A stretch of DNA of 64,000 nt, taken from positions 930,001-994,000 of the forward strand of contig NZ_JBHSAF010000014.1 in NCBI RefSeq assembly GCF_042649925.1, read 5' to 3'. The DNA comes from Pseudaeromonas sharmana (GTDB lineage: Bacteria; Pseudomonadota; Gammaproteobacteria; Enterobacterales; Aeromonadaceae). The position numbers were made by a program, and so were the translations under genes. Below are positions 54,544 to 64,000 of this stretch, piece after piece; the stretch's first letter is position 1; every line of letters begins with the position of its first letter. The notes below the pieces were generated by a model that saw nothing but the letters and a program-made list of their open reading frames with translations, was not told where the DNA came from and searched no databases.

Positions 54544-56781
54544 TTACAGGGAGCTGTACTTCTCACGCAGACGCTGACGGACAAATTCGGCCAGGCTGTT
54601 GAAGACAAAGGTGAAGACGAACAGCACGAACGCGGCAAGGAACAGCACGCGGTAGTGGGAACTGCCCACTTCCGACTCCGGCATCTCCACCGCAATGTTC
54701 GCAGCCAGTGTTCGCAAGCCCTGGAAGATACTCATGTCCATCACAGGCGTGTTGCCGGTAGCCATCAGTACGATCATGGTTTCGCCCACGGCACGACCCA
54801 GGCCCATCATCACCGCCGAGAAGATCCCCGGGCTGGCGGTCAGAATCACCACCCGGCTCAGGGTCTGCCACGGCGTGGCACCCAGTGCCAGCGAGCCCTG
54901 GGTCAGGTGCTTGGGCACCGAGAACACGGCGTCTTCGGCAATCGAGAAGATGGTCGGAATCACCGCAAAGCCCATCGCGATGCCCACCACCAGGGAGTTG
55001 CGCTGGTCAAAACGCATGCCGAGCACATTGGTGATGTAACCGCGGGCATTGCCGCCAAATAACCAGCCTTCCAGCAGCGGGCTGCTGCTCAGGCAGATCC
55101 AGGAGACCAGCAGCAACACCGGCACCAGCAGCAGCGCCTGCCACCCTTCCGGCACCCGCTCCTTGATGCGTGCCGGCAGCAGGTGCCAGCCAAATGCGGC
55201 CACCAGCATCGACAACGGCAACGCCAGCAACATCAGGAACACACCGGGCAGGTGTTGCTCGATCATCGGCGCCAGCCACAGACCGGCGAGGAAGCCGAGG
55301 ATAACGGTTGGCAGTGCCGCCATGATTTCCACTGTCGGCTTGACCACCTTGCGCATACCGGGCGACATGAAGTAGCCGGCAAAAATGGCGCCTGCAACCG
55401 CGATGGGAACCGCGAACAGCATGGCGTAAGCGGCCGCTTTCAGGGTACCGAATGCCAGCGGCACCAGGCTCAGCTTGGCCTCAAAGTCATCGGAGGCCGA
55501 GGTGGATTGCCAGACAAACTGGGGCTCCGGGTAACCTTCGTACCAGACCTTGTGCCACAGTGCAGACCAGGTCACTTCCGGATGTTCGTTCTTGACGTCG
55601 AAGAAGTAGAAGCGATCGCCACGCTCGACCAGCAAGGCATTGTTGCGCGGTGACAGCACCAGCTCATCCAGCTCGCCCTGACCAATGGTCTCGGAGAGCA
55701 GACGCGTCTCACCGGTGGCATGGAACAGGTCAACCTGATTTTGCCCGGACAACGCGATGAAGCCCTTGCGGCTGTGCTCGACCGCCAGTTGGCGTACCGG
55801 GCCGCTGGCCTTGAAGTCGCGAATGTGGCTGAACTCGCGCTGACCATCACGCACAACTTCAAACCATTGCGAAATGACGCCGTTGTCGTTGGCCACCAGC
55901 AGCGAGGAGGCACCGCTGAGCAGTGCCAGTTCGGTGACATTGCCGCCCTTGGCATTGATCTGCAGCGCCGAACGCAACTGGATGTCATCCAGATTCTGGA
56001 TGTTGTAGATCGACAGCAGGTTACCGACCCGCGCCAGCAGGTAGCGCAGATCCGGTGTCAGCAGCAGCTGGTCGACGTGACCGGTCAGCGACGGGATACC
56101 ATAGCTCTTGTCCTGCCACTCCACCTCGCCGGAGAGGAAGTTCTCCTCGCCCTCGCGCACCGTCAGCTGGGTGTGACCATCACTGGTGGTGACGGCAAAC
56201 ACCACACGCGAACTGCTGGCCTCATACGCCAGTTGTTCAATCGCCCGTCCCTGCTGATCCAGCACTAACGGCTGTTCGCCCTGCGGGTACTTGAGGATCG
56301 GCTGGGTGACGCGCTTGCCATCCGGATAGCTGGTTTCAAATTCCGGCTGAATGACCAACGCAGTCCCATCCGCCAGGCCGTACGCCACCTGACGCTTGCC
56401 CATCGAGGTCGTCGTCACACTGGTGACCTGCCCGGGGATCTGGAACTGCTTGAGTGCCGTACCGACCGGCACACCGGTCTTGTCGCTGAGTGCAAAGAAG
56501 TCGATGACCCCCTGAGCATTGACGCGGTAGCCAATCTGGTTTTGATCATCGATGCCGAGCAGCGCTGTCTTGCCACTCACCGGCAAACTGATCTCGGCCT
56601 CCTGCGTGATGCGGGCCGATTCGAAGATCGGTTTTACGACATACAGCAGGTAAAAGAAAATAAGCAACAGTGCCACCAGCACGAGGATCCCCCCGGCGGT
56701 GACACCGTATCTGGCTAGTTTGTCCTTCAGCCGCCGCTTGCGGCTGCCGGACATCGTCACACTGACGGTTTCGGTTGACAT
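54544..56781 (-). CDS. pstC: Phosphate permease PstC, long form with propeller-like insert
   Basis: A 745-residue permease, more than twice the E. coli length. After TM1 (about 28-50) there is an extra region of about 370 residues with repeated 'LLTPDLRYLLARVGNLLSIYNIQ'-type blades that look like a beta-propeller, followed by the usual permease core with 'ALGATPWQTLSRVVILTA'. The insert should be periplasmic; its role is unknown. I use ATG 56781 with GAGG seven bases upstream. First gene of the operon; pstS is not here. Confidence 0.9.
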   Translation of the reverse strand: MSTETVSVTMSGSRKRRLKDKLARYGVTAGGILVLVALLLIFFYLLYVVKPIFESARITQEAEISLPVSGKTALLGIDDQNQIGYRVNAQGVIDFFALSDKTGVPVGTALKQFQIPGQVTSVTTTSMGKRQVAYGLADGTALVIQPEFETSYPDGKRVTQPILKYPQGEQPLVLDQQGRAIEQLAYEASSSRVVFAVTTSDGHTQLTVREGEENFLSGEVEWQDKSYGIPSLTGHVDQLLLTPDLRYLLARVGNLLSIYNIQNLDDIQLRSALQINAKGGNVTELALLSGASSLLVANDNGVISQWFEVVRDGQREFSHIRDFKASGPVRQLAVEHSRKGFIALSGQNQVDLFHATGETRLLSETIGQGELDELVLSPRNNALLVERGDRFYFFDVKNEHPEVTWSALWHKVWYEGYPEPQFVWQSTSASDDFEAKLSLVPLAFGTLKAAAYAMLFAVPIAVAGAIFAGYFMSPGMRKVVKPTVEIMAALPTVILGFLAGLWLAPMIEQHLPGVFLMLLALPLSMLVAAFGWHLLPARIKERVPEGWQALLLVPVLLLVSWICLSSSPLLEGWLFGGNARGYITNVLGMRFDQRNSLVVGIAMGFAVIPTIFSIAEDAVFSVPKHLTQGSLALGATPWQTLSRVVILTASPGIFSAVMMGLGRAVGETMIVLMATGNTPVMDMSIFQGLRTLAANIAVEMPESEVGSSHYRVLFLAAFVLFVFTFVFNSLAEFVRQRLREKYSSL

Positions 56782-56819
56782 CAAAAAACCTCATTGGTTT
56801 CGGGCATGCTGCGCATTGT

Positions 56820-56837
56820 ATGTCGATTAGATGACAG
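56820..56837 (-). promoter_or_regulatory. Pho-box-like site upstream of pstC
   Basis: On the minus strand CTGTCATCTAATCGACAT: one perfect CTGTCAT half and a weaker half 11 bases on, as in PhoB sites. About 40 bases before pstC. Confidence 0.5.
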
Positions 56838-56947
56838 TTTTGTTACACGCCGGGCGTTAAACCACGCTGCGGGAAAAGTGCCGCACCAACCCCAATTGCG
56901 CCAGCGCAAAATTGACGGCCATTCACGTTGGCAGCGATGCCATAAAT

Positions 56948-56965
56948 ATGTCATGTTATTGACAT
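56948..56965 (+). promoter_or_regulatory. Pho-box-like site upstream of ppk
   Basis: ATGTCAT-GTTA-TTGACAT, two CTGTCAT-like halves spaced 11 bases apart, about 80 bases before ppk. PhoB control of ppk is known in other gammaproteobacteria. Confidence 0.55.
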
Positions 56966-57045
56966 ATAAGGGCCTACGCAGCGTCACATCGGCTGGTCAC
57001 GCTGCAACCATGTTAGCCGCCCTGCAGTGTATTCCCGAGGTATGA

Positions 57046-59121
57046 ATGAGTAGTGACAATCTGTGGGTTGAAAAAGAGCTGAGCTGGCTCTCGTTCAACG
57101 AGCGTGTGTTGCAAGAGGCGATGGACAAGAGCGTCCCGCTGATTGAACGGGTGCGGTTTCTGGGGATCTTCTCCAACAACCAGGATGAATTCTTCAAGGT
57201 CCGCGTCGCCGACGTCAAACGCCGGGTGCTGATTCATAAGGAGCATGGCGGCGATCCGGAAGCCGAAGAGCTGCTGCACGCCATTCAGGAGAAGGTCAAA
57301 CTGCTCGGCGAGACCTTCGATGCCACCTACCGCGAGCTGATGCTGTCGCTGGCGCGCCACAACATCTTTCTAATCAATGAAAACCAGATTTCCGCCGGCC
57401 ATCAGGCCTGGATCAAGAAGTACTTCAAAGACAAGGTGCTGCGTCATATCAGTCCGATCCTGCTGACCGAAAACAGCGACCCTATCGCCTTCCTCAAAGA
57501 CCAGTACACCTATCTGGCCGTCAAGATGAAGAAACACGGGCGGCCGATCCAGTACGCGTTGATCGAAGTGCCAACCGATTACCTGCCACGCTTCGTCCCC
57601 ATGCCACCAGATGAAGGCAACAAGCGTCGCAAGGCACTGATTATTTTGGACAACATTATCCGCTTCTGCCTGGATGACATCTTCAGCGGTTTCTTCGATT
57701 ACGACGAGATCGCCGCCTACTCGGTGAAGATGACCCGCGATGCCGAATACGACCTGTCGGCCCAGTTCAACCGCAGTCTGCTGGAGAACATGAGTGAGGG
57801 GCTCAAGCAGCGCCTGAAGGCGATGCCGGTACGGTTTGCCTATGACCGCGAAACGCCGCAGAGCATGGTGACCTTTCTGACCTCGAAGCTGAAGATGAGT
57901 TTCTATGACTCCATCATGCCCGGTGGCCGTTACCACAACTTCAAGGACTTCATCGGTTTCCCGAACGTCGGTCGCAGCTATCTGGAAAACCCCAAGATCT
58001 CCGCCCTTAACTGCAGCGACTTTGATCGGCACCAGACGCTGTTCCAGGCCATCGCCGAACGCGACATCCTGCTCTATTACCCGTATCACAAGTTCCAATA
58101 CTTCACCGAGCTGCTGCGCCAGGCGTCGTTTGATCCGGCCGTCACCTCGATCAAGATCAACATCTACCGCGTCGCCAGCCAGAGCCGGGTAATCGACTCA
58201 TTGATCGATGCGGCCAACAACGGCAAACGTGTCACCGTGGTGGTTGAACTGCAGGCGCGCTTCGATGAAGCCGCCAATATTCAGTGGGCCAACCGTCTGA
58301 CCGAGGCCGGGGTCAAGGTCCTGTTCGGTGTGCCCAGCCTGAAGATTCACTCCAAGTTGTGCCTGATTACCCGGCATGAGCAAGGCGAGACGGTGCGTTA
58401 CGCCCATATCGGTACCGGTAACTTCAACGAAAAAACCGCCAAGATCTACACCGACTTCGCGCTGTTTACCCGCAATCAGGAGATCACCTCCGAAGTCGAT
58501 AACGTCTTCGAGTTCATCGAGCATCCCTACCAGCGCTTCAAGTTCAATCACCTGCTGGTGTCGCCCATCAACTCGCGGCGTAACCTCTACAGCCTGATCG
58601 ACAATGAAATCAATACTGCCAAAGCCGGTGGCGATGCGCGCATCACGCTGAAAATCAACAATCTGGTCGATAAGGGCATGGTCAGCCGCCTGTATGCCGC
58701 CAGCCAGGCCGGGGTCAAGATCCGCATGATCATCCGCGGCATGTGTTCGCTGATTCCGGGTCTGCCCGGCATCAGCGATAACATCGAGGTGATCAGCATT
58801 GTCGACCGCTATCTGGAGCATCCGCGCGTCATGGTGTTCCACAACGGTGGCCAGCAGAAGGTCTATATTTCATCGGCCGACTGGATGACCCGCAACCTCG
58901 ATTTCCGCATCGAAGTTGGCACGCCTATCTATGACGAGACGCTGCGACAACGCATCCTCGACATCATCGAAATGCAATTTAGCGACACCACCAAGGCGCG
59001 GGTGATCGATGCCGAGCAGAGCAATCGCTACGTGGCGCGCGGCAATCGCCGCAAGCTGCGCTCGCAGATCGCCATTCACGACTATCTCAAGCAACTGGAA
59101 CAGAAAAACCATGCCGAATAA
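57046..59121 (+). CDS. ppk: Polyphosphate kinase Ppk1
   Basis: A 691-residue enzyme that makes polyphosphate from ATP, close to the E. coli length (688). N-terminal 'WVEKELSWLSFNERVLQEA', the middle 'YHKFQYFTELLRQASFDPAV' and the catalytic PLD-like domains with 'RYAHIGTGNFNEKTAKIYTD' (active histidine) are present. GAGG is six bases before the ATG. Overlaps ppx by 11 bases. Confidence 0.95.
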   Translation: MSSDNLWVEKELSWLSFNERVLQEAMDKSVPLIERVRFLGIFSNNQDEFFKVRVADVKRRVLIHKEHGGDPEAEELLHAIQEKVKLLGETFDATYRELMLSLARHNIFLINENQISAGHQAWIKKYFKDKVLRHISPILLTENSDPIAFLKDQYTYLAVKMKKHGRPIQYALIEVPTDYLPRFVPMPPDEGNKRRKALIILDNIIRFCLDDIFSGFFDYDEIAAYSVKMTRDAEYDLSAQFNRSLLENMSEGLKQRLKAMPVRFAYDRETPQSMVTFLTSKLKMSFYDSIMPGGRYHNFKDFIGFPNVGRSYLENPKISALNCSDFDRHQTLFQAIAERDILLYYPYHKFQYFTELLRQASFDPAVTSIKINIYRVASQSRVIDSLIDAANNGKRVTVVVELQARFDEAANIQWANRLTEAGVKVLFGVPSLKIHSKLCLITRHEQGETVRYAHIGTGNFNEKTAKIYTDFALFTRNQEITSEVDNVFEFIEHPYQRFKFNHLLVSPINSRRNLYSLIDNEINTAKAGGDARITLKINNLVDKGMVSRLYAASQAGVKIRMIIRGMCSLIPGLPGISDNIEVISIVDRYLEHPRVMVFHNGGQQKVYISSADWMTRNLDFRIEVGTPIYDETLRQRILDIIEMQFSDTTKARVIDAEQSNRYVARGNRRKLRSQIAIHDYLKQLEQKNHAE

Positions 59122-60613
59122 TCTGCTGGCCGCCATCGACCTTGGCTCCAACAGTTTCCATCTGGTCATCGCCCGTATCCTCGACGGGCGCTTGCAGATT
59201 GTTGATCGACTCAAGGATCGGGTACGTCTGGCCGAAGGCATGGATGACAACCGCTGCCTGAGTGAAGAGGCAATGCGACGCGGCCTGGACTGCCTGTCGC
59301 TGTTTGCCGAGCGCCTCAGTGGCCTGCAGCCGGATGCGATCCGCATCAGTGGTACCTATACGTTGCGCGTTGCCAGCAATGCACCGGAGTTCCTGCGCCG
59401 TGCCCGCGAGATTCTGCACCATCCGATCGAGATCATCTCCGGACAGGAAGAGGCTCGCCTGATCTATCAGGGCGTGGCCCATACCCAACACACTGAAGGG
59501 CGCATACTGGTGATCGACATCGGCGGTGGCAGCACTGAGCTGATCATCGGCGAGCAATTTACGCCCCAGGTACTGACCAGCCGCAAGATGGGCTGTGTCA
59601 CCTTCAATAAGCAATTCTTTGCCAATGGCAAGCTGAACGAGAAAAACTTCGCCGCCGCCGTGCTCGAAGGCTTGCACCAGCTGGAACCGATTCTGACCCA
59701 GTATCAGTCGCTGGGTTGGGATACCTGCCTCGGCAGCTCCGGCACCATCAAGTCGATGCGCGAACTGCTGCTGGCGCAGGGGCTGGACGGTGAACTCACC
59801 CTGCCCCGCCTGGAGCAGCTCAAACAGCAGATGATCGCACAAAAACGGATTGACGCGCTGGCGCTGCCGGGGCTCACCGACGACCGGCGTCCATTGATCG
59901 CATCCGGGCTGGCGGTGCTGCTGGCGCTGTTCCAGGGGCTCGGTATCGAACGCATGGAGTACTCGGACGGCGCACTGCGCGAAGGGCTGCTCTACTCGTT
60001 TGAACAACGGGACTCCGGGCAGGATATCCGCGCCCGCACCGCCTTTGGCGTCGCCGAGCTGTACCACATCGACAAGGCGCAGGCCGCGCGGGTCGAGGCA
60101 ACGGCCGGCCAGCTGTTTGATCAGGTCGCCGCAGACTGGCAATTGCTGGAAGAGGGATACCGGCCACTGTTGTGCTGGGCAGCCATGCTGCATGAGACCG
60201 GACTGGCCATTAACTACACCTCGGTACAACGCCATTCGGCCTACATTCTGGAAAACTCGGATCTGCCCGGCTTCAACCAGGAAGAGCAGCAGGTGCTGGC
60301 GACCCTGGTGCGCTTTCATCGCAAGGCAATCAAGAAAGGCGAGTTCAACAGTGTGCTGAACTATCCGGACTGGCAACTGTGGAGACTGATCCGCATCCTG
60401 CGCCTGGCCGTGGCCCTGCATCACCGTCGCCTTGACCACCTGTTGCCCGAACTGTCACTGCAGGCCAGTGACGAGACCCTCACCCTGACGTTACCCGCAG
60501 CCTGGTGCGAACAGAATCGGCTGTTGATGCAGAACCTGGAACGTGAACAGGGCTATGGACAGAATATGGGCTGGCAACTGCTGCTACAGACGGCTCATTC
60601 CGACGCCGACTGA
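59111..60613 (+). CDS. ppx: Exopolyphosphatase Ppx/GppA
   Basis: A 500-residue phosphatase that trims polyphosphate from its ends (and may act on pppGpp). Actin-like ATPase fold motifs 'AAIDLGSNSFHLVIARI' and 'VIDIGGGSTELIIG'; a C-terminal HD-like domain ('MLHETGLAINY', 'HHRRLDHLLPELSL'). I start at ATG 59111 overlapping ppk. Its 3' end overlaps the convergent tadA by 19 bases. Confidence 0.95.
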   Translation: MPNNLLAAIDLGSNSFHLVIARILDGRLQIVDRLKDRVRLAEGMDDNRCLSEEAMRRGLDCLSLFAERLSGLQPDAIRISGTYTLRVASNAPEFLRRAREILHHPIEIISGQEEARLIYQGVAHTQHTEGRILVIDIGGGSTELIIGEQFTPQVLTSRKMGCVTFNKQFFANGKLNEKNFAAAVLEGLHQLEPILTQYQSLGWDTCLGSSGTIKSMRELLLAQGLDGELTLPRLEQLKQQMIAQKRIDALALPGLTDDRRPLIASGLAVLLALFQGLGIERMEYSDGALREGLLYSFEQRDSGQDIRARTAFGVAELYHIDKAQAARVEATAGQLFDQVAADWQLLEEGYRPLLCWAAMLHETGLAINYTSVQRHSAYILENSDLPGFNQEEQQVLATLVRFHRKAIKKGEFNSVLNYPDWQLWRLIRILRLAVALHHRRLDHLLPELSLQASDETLTLTLPAAWCEQNRLLMQNLEREQGYGQNMGWQLLLQTAHSDAD

Positions 60614-61131
60614 CTACGGGCTGCCAATCTGGCAGCCTTTTTTTCGGCCCGACGCCGGGCAAAAAAGGCACTGAGCTGTTGGCTGCATGCATCGGCCAGC
60701 ACACCCGCTGTTACGGCGACCTGATGGTTGTGGCGCGGATCGTTGAGCAACGCGAACACAGAGCGCACGGCCCCCGTCTTCAGATCGGAGGCTCCGTACA
60801 CCAGCCGGCCAATACGGGCATGCACCAGGGCACCGGCACACATGACGCAGGGCTCCAGCGTCACATACAGGGTGGTCTCCAGCAGGCGGTAATTCTGGCG
60901 GCGAATACCAGCCTGACGTAACGCCATGACTTCGGCATGAGCCGTGGCATCATGCTGACAGATCGACAGGTTCCAGCCTTCGGCCAGGACCTCGCCGTCC
61001 GCCACCAGCACGGCACCTACCGGGACTTCGCCGGCAGCTTCGGCTCGGGCGGCCAACGCCAGGGCGTGACGCATCCAACGCTCGTCCTCTGGCTGTGCCG
61101 GGTGTTGCAAATCGGCTGTTTCTGGCTGCAT
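60595..61131 (-). CDS. tadA: tRNA-specific adenosine deaminase TadA
   Basis: A 178-residue deaminase that changes wobble adenosine 34 of tRNA-Arg(ACG) to inosine. Zinc and catalytic motifs 'AHAEVMAL' and 'EPCVMCAGAL' are present. The C-terminal end is Lys/Arg-rich and holds the ppx terminator DNA. Essential in most bacteria. Confidence 0.95.
   Translation of the reverse strand: MQPETADLQHPAQPEDERWMRHALALAARAEAAGEVPVGAVLVADGEVLAEGWNLSICQHDATAHAEVMALRQAGIRRQNYRLLETTLYVTLEPCVMCAGALVHARIGRLVYGASDLKTGAVRSVFALLNDPRHNHQVAVTAGVLADACSQQLSAFFARRRAEKKAARLAARSQSASE
60618..60645 (+). terminator. ppx terminator inside the 3' end of tadA
   Basis: GGGCTGCC-AATCT-GGCAGCC followed by seven T on the plus strand. 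It lies five bases after the ppx stop and within tadA codons. Confidence 0.88.
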
Positions 61132-61205
61132 ATCTCCTCCGTCAGGGGCGCTATTATGCCCGAGCTTTCCCCTGACGGCGACCTTGAACCGCGTACGCTA
61201 GCCCA

Positions 61206-63638
61206 TCACAACTGATGCTCGGTGCGGTTGATGATGTCATCCTGCGCCTCGGGCGACAGCGCGGTGAAGAAGGCCGAATAGCCCGCCACCCGCACCACCA
61301 GATCGCGATACTGCTCCGGATGGGCCTTGGCTGCCAGCAACGTCTGCCGCGAGACGATGTTGTACTGTACGTGCCAGCCCCGATGAACCTCGAAGAAGGT
61401 GCGCAACAGCAGCATCAGCTTGCCACGATCGGCGCTATTCTCCAGTGCCGCCGGGTTGAGCTTCTGATTCAACAGCACGCCACCGAGGATCTGCGCCGTC
61501 GGCAACTTGCCGAGGGAGTTAAACACTGCAGTGGGCCCGAGGGCGTCGGTACCAGAAGCGGGACTGGCCCCTTCGGCCAGCGGGGTCGTGGCCCTGCGAC
61601 CATCCGGCGTGGCCATGGTAGCGGCGCCAAACGGTACATTCGCCGAGATGGACGACGTGCCCGCGTAATAGCCTCCGCCGATCGGGCCGCGGCCAAAACG
61701 TGTATTGTGAAAGTGTGCCAGCTCATCGATATAACTCTGATACGCCCGCACCAGCAGGGCATCCACCTCATCATCATCATTGCCGTATTTGGGGACCGCA
61801 TTCAGCAGACGCTGACGTAACTGCTCGCCCTCGATACCGGCAAAGTCATTGGCCAGTGCCGCTGCCAGCTCAGGCTGGCTGACCCGCGACTGCGCAAACA
61901 CCAGCTCACGTACCGCGGCCAGGCTATTCCCCAGATTGGCGATGCCCACCTGCAACCCGGAGACCCAATCGTAAACGGCACCCCCCTCCTTCACCGTCTT
62001 GCCGCGTTCGATACAGTCATCCACCAACGCCGAACACAGCAGATCCTGGGCCCGCTCTTCAAGCACTGAATCCACCACGCAGTCGATCTCGATGGATTTA
62101 CGCGTGAAATAGCGCACCTGCCGATCCCACGCCGCCAGCACTTCATCAAACGAGGCAAAGTTCCCCAGCGACAACCCTTGCGCCTGCGGCAGAAAGACCT
62201 GGCCTGTGCTGGCATCCCGTCCCTGCTCCAGTGCGGCCAGCAAGATGCGGGCGAAGTTGATGAAGCTCATGCCGGTACAACGGTAGCCCCATTTCCCCGG
62301 CACTGCGGTCTCGATACAACCGATGGCCGCATAGTCGTAAGCGTCCTCGGTCTTGACCCCGAGGCGAATAAACTCGGGGATCACAATCTCGTCATTGTTG
62401 AAGGCCGGCATGCCAAAACCACAGCGAATCACCTGTACACAAGCATCGAGGAACGCCTCGCTGAGGCCGGCATGGTAACGCACCGACAAATTGGGCTGGG
62501 TCGATTTGAGCCGGCCACAGGACTCGAGAATGGCATAGGACAGGCCATTGGTAGCATCCACCGCTCTGCCCGCCTCCAGCCTCTGGCCGCCAATGGTCAC
62601 ATTCTGATACAGCGGACTGCCGGCCGAGGCCTTGGAGTGGCTGCCAGAGCGGATCTTGCTCACCTCCAGCAACTTTAACCAGCAGCACTGCAGCAGCTCC
62701 AGCGCCTGTTCACGCGGCAGCGCACCCTGCTCGACATCACGTTGATACCAGGGGTAGAGATACTGATCCAGGCGTCCGAATGACACCGAATGGCCGTTCG
62801 ACTCTATCTGCAAAATCAGCTGGATGAAGTAACACAGTTGCAGCGCCTGCCAGAAACTATGGGGTGGCTGACTGGCGATACAGCGGCAGTTGCTGGCGAT
62901 CTGCCGCAGCTCGTCAGCCCGCCAGGGGCGCGCCTCCTGTGCCGCCATCTGCTCGGCCAGCCGGGCATAGCGCAGTATGTAGTCCGAGGTGGCTTCCAGC
63001 ACCAGCGCCACGCCCTTGAGGAACTGCTCCCGCTTCAGGTCGGCCCAGTCAGCCAGATCCAGACGTGCACGGCGGGCGGCAACCTTGTCGCGCAGACCAT
63101 CCAGCCCCAAGGTCAGGACAGTGTGAAAATCCACCGCCAGATGACCATCGCCCGAGGTCATGTTGCCCTCGGCCTTGATGATGCCGGAGGCCAGCAGAGC
63201 CTGCTGTTCAGCGGTGAACAGGCCGTAACAGTGCTCCTGCACCGTCTGTCCATGCCAGAACGGGCAGATCTCGGCGATCACCTGCTTGTCCTGCTCGCTG
63301 ACCTCAAAGCCGGCACCGGGCCGCTCGCCCAGCTCATGCAGCTCCTTCTCAATCCAGCCGACCGTGTATTCGGGGAAGATCGGTGCCGCCCGTACTGCCG
63401 AGGCCAGGTTGCCCACCAGCAGCTCATCGTGCTTGATCCAGATCTGTTTGCTGCGCAAGTGATGGGCCAGCGCCAGCGCACGGCGCACCACCACGGGTTT
63501 GTCCGCATGCTGACGGTAGATGTCGGTATAGGCACGGGCACGTTCGGTACAGACCGGGGGTTTGGTCAGGTGGATCAACGCCTCCTTATGGGCGCGGATG
63601 CGGGGGGTCAACGTGGTCAGATCGAGTGTCGTCATCAT
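61206..63638 (-). CDS. pflF: YbiW-type glycyl radical enzyme PflF
   Basis: An 810-residue glycyl radical enzyme nearly matching E. coli YbiW (PflF) throughout, for example 'KPPVCTERARAYTDIY', 'ESNGHSVSFGRLDQYLYPW' and 'AYDYAAIGCIETAVPG' (thiyl cysteine near 441, a single Cys unlike the Cys-Cys pair of pyruvate formate-lyase). Glycyl loop 'RVAGYSAFFTALS' with radical Gly786. The dehydratase-like single cysteine argues against pyruvate cleavage; the substrate is not established. Anaerobic enzyme; overlaps its activase by four bases. Confidence 0.93.
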   Translation of the reverse strand: MMTTLDLTTLTPRIRAHKEALIHLTKPPVCTERARAYTDIYRQHADKPVVVRRALALAHHLRSKQIWIKHDELLVGNLASAVRAAPIFPEYTVGWIEKELHELGERPGAGFEVSEQDKQVIAEICPFWHGQTVQEHCYGLFTAEQQALLASGIIKAEGNMTSGDGHLAVDFHTVLTLGLDGLRDKVAARRARLDLADWADLKREQFLKGVALVLEATSDYILRYARLAEQMAAQEARPWRADELRQIASNCRCIASQPPHSFWQALQLCYFIQLILQIESNGHSVSFGRLDQYLYPWYQRDVEQGALPREQALELLQCCWLKLLEVSKIRSGSHSKASAGSPLYQNVTIGGQRLEAGRAVDATNGLSYAILESCGRLKSTQPNLSVRYHAGLSEAFLDACVQVIRCGFGMPAFNNDEIVIPEFIRLGVKTEDAYDYAAIGCIETAVPGKWGYRCTGMSFINFARILLAALEQGRDASTGQVFLPQAQGLSLGNFASFDEVLAAWDRQVRYFTRKSIEIDCVVDSVLEERAQDLLCSALVDDCIERGKTVKEGGAVYDWVSGLQVGIANLGNSLAAVRELVFAQSRVSQPELAAALANDFAGIEGEQLRQRLLNAVPKYGNDDDEVDALLVRAYQSYIDELAHFHNTRFGRGPIGGGYYAGTSSISANVPFGAATMATPDGRRATTPLAEGASPASGTDALGPTAVFNSLGKLPTAQILGGVLLNQKLNPAALENSADRGKLMLLLRTFFEVHRGWHVQYNIVSRQTLLAAKAHPEQYRDLVVRVAGYSAFFTALSPEAQDDIINRTEHQL

Positions 63639-64000
63639 GCTTGTCCTCTTAATACGGCGTGCAAGCCGCGCGCGCGCGCCTGCAGTTGGGCCTGGCTCAG
63701 CAGTGCCTCATCGTCCAGCGGCTGCCCCGGTGCCCGGTACTCCTCGCCCAGCAGCTGGTACTTGTGCTGTCCCAAGGTGTGATACGGCAGCAGGTGCACC
63801 TCGCGGGCCGAGGTCTGTTCGACGATGAAATCAAACAGCCGGCACAGGGTGGCCAGATCGGCATTGAAGCCCGGAATCAGCGGGATGCGGATGATCAGCG
63901 GTACGGCGCAGTGCTTCAGGCGACGAAAGTTATCCAGTACCTGTTCCACCCGGCCGCCGGTCCAGTGCAGGAACGGCTCGGCATCCAGATGCTTCAAGTC
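63635..64000 (-). CDS. pflE: Glycyl radical activating enzyme PflE (YbiY), C-terminal part
   Basis: At least 121 residues of the radical-SAM activase, open at the right edge, so the CxxxCxxC iron-sulfur cluster region lies outside. Visible C-terminal parts: 'DLKHLDAEPFLHWTGG', 'PLIIRIPLIPGFNAD' and 'EVHLLPYHTLGQHKYQLLG', typical of PflA-like activases. It installs the radical on PflF. Its stop overlaps the pflF start. Confidence 0.9.
   Translation of the reverse strand, partial: DLKHLDAEPFLHWTGGRVEQVLDNFRRLKHCAVPLIIRIPLIPGFNADLATLCRLFDFIVEQTSAREVHLLPYHTLGQHKYQLLGEEYRAPGQPLDDEALLSQAQLQARARGLHAVLRGQA

Overview
The window is about 60 % G+C chromosomal DNA of a gammaproteobacterium. Fep/Fes iron uptake, a YbiW-type glycyl radical enzyme, Pst proteins with large inserts, and a chromosomal gene-cassette array together suggest Aeromonadaceae or a near relative. 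That placement is inference from gene content; no rRNA or tRNA gene was seen.

Left part (1-17.7 kb): an acetyltransferase cut by the left edge; a Fur-controlled catechol-siderophore locus (fepBDGC facing fes, with a TonB-dependent receptor divergent from fes); a haemerythrin-PAS-PAS-GGDEF protein with a small unknown partner; a polyamine pair (PotF-like binding protein and PuuB-like oxidase); and a lipoprotein metallophosphoesterase.

Accessory part (about 17.8-28 kb): a 113-bp REP-like tandem repeat, then an A+T-rich row of short same-strand genes separated by attC-like sites. This looks like an integron cassette array without a visible integrase. It holds an OLD-family ATPase/TOPRIM nuclease, a PD-(D/E)XK nuclease, several small membrane proteins (two with winged-helix-like domains), two cassettes without a convincing gene, two IS3-type orfA fragments at attC sites, a lipoprotein and hairpin repeats. 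The nuclease cassettes are the best candidates for new anti-phage genes.

Middle (28-46.4 kb): small enzymes (RidA, GNAT, hydrolase, VOC, ElaA), an AraC regulator divergent from a GH3 glucosidase lipoprotein, a secreted papain-like peptidase, DUF1543, and a sulfide-response locus. In that locus a BigR/SqrR-like repressor heads an RND efflux operon, and DUF2892 plus type I sulfide:quinone oxidoreductase are divergent from it. A ToxR/ToxS-like pair, a secreted protein and a secreted ParB-like protein follow.

Right part (46.4-64 kb): sbtA-sbtB-purE-purK, apparently one operon joining bicarbonate import to the bicarbonate-using purine step, next to an NhaR-like regulator; a histidine phosphatase; pstC-pstA-pstB-phoU (no pstS) divergent from ppk-ppx with Pho-box-like sites between; tadA; and the glycyl radical enzyme pflF with its activase pflE running off the right edge.
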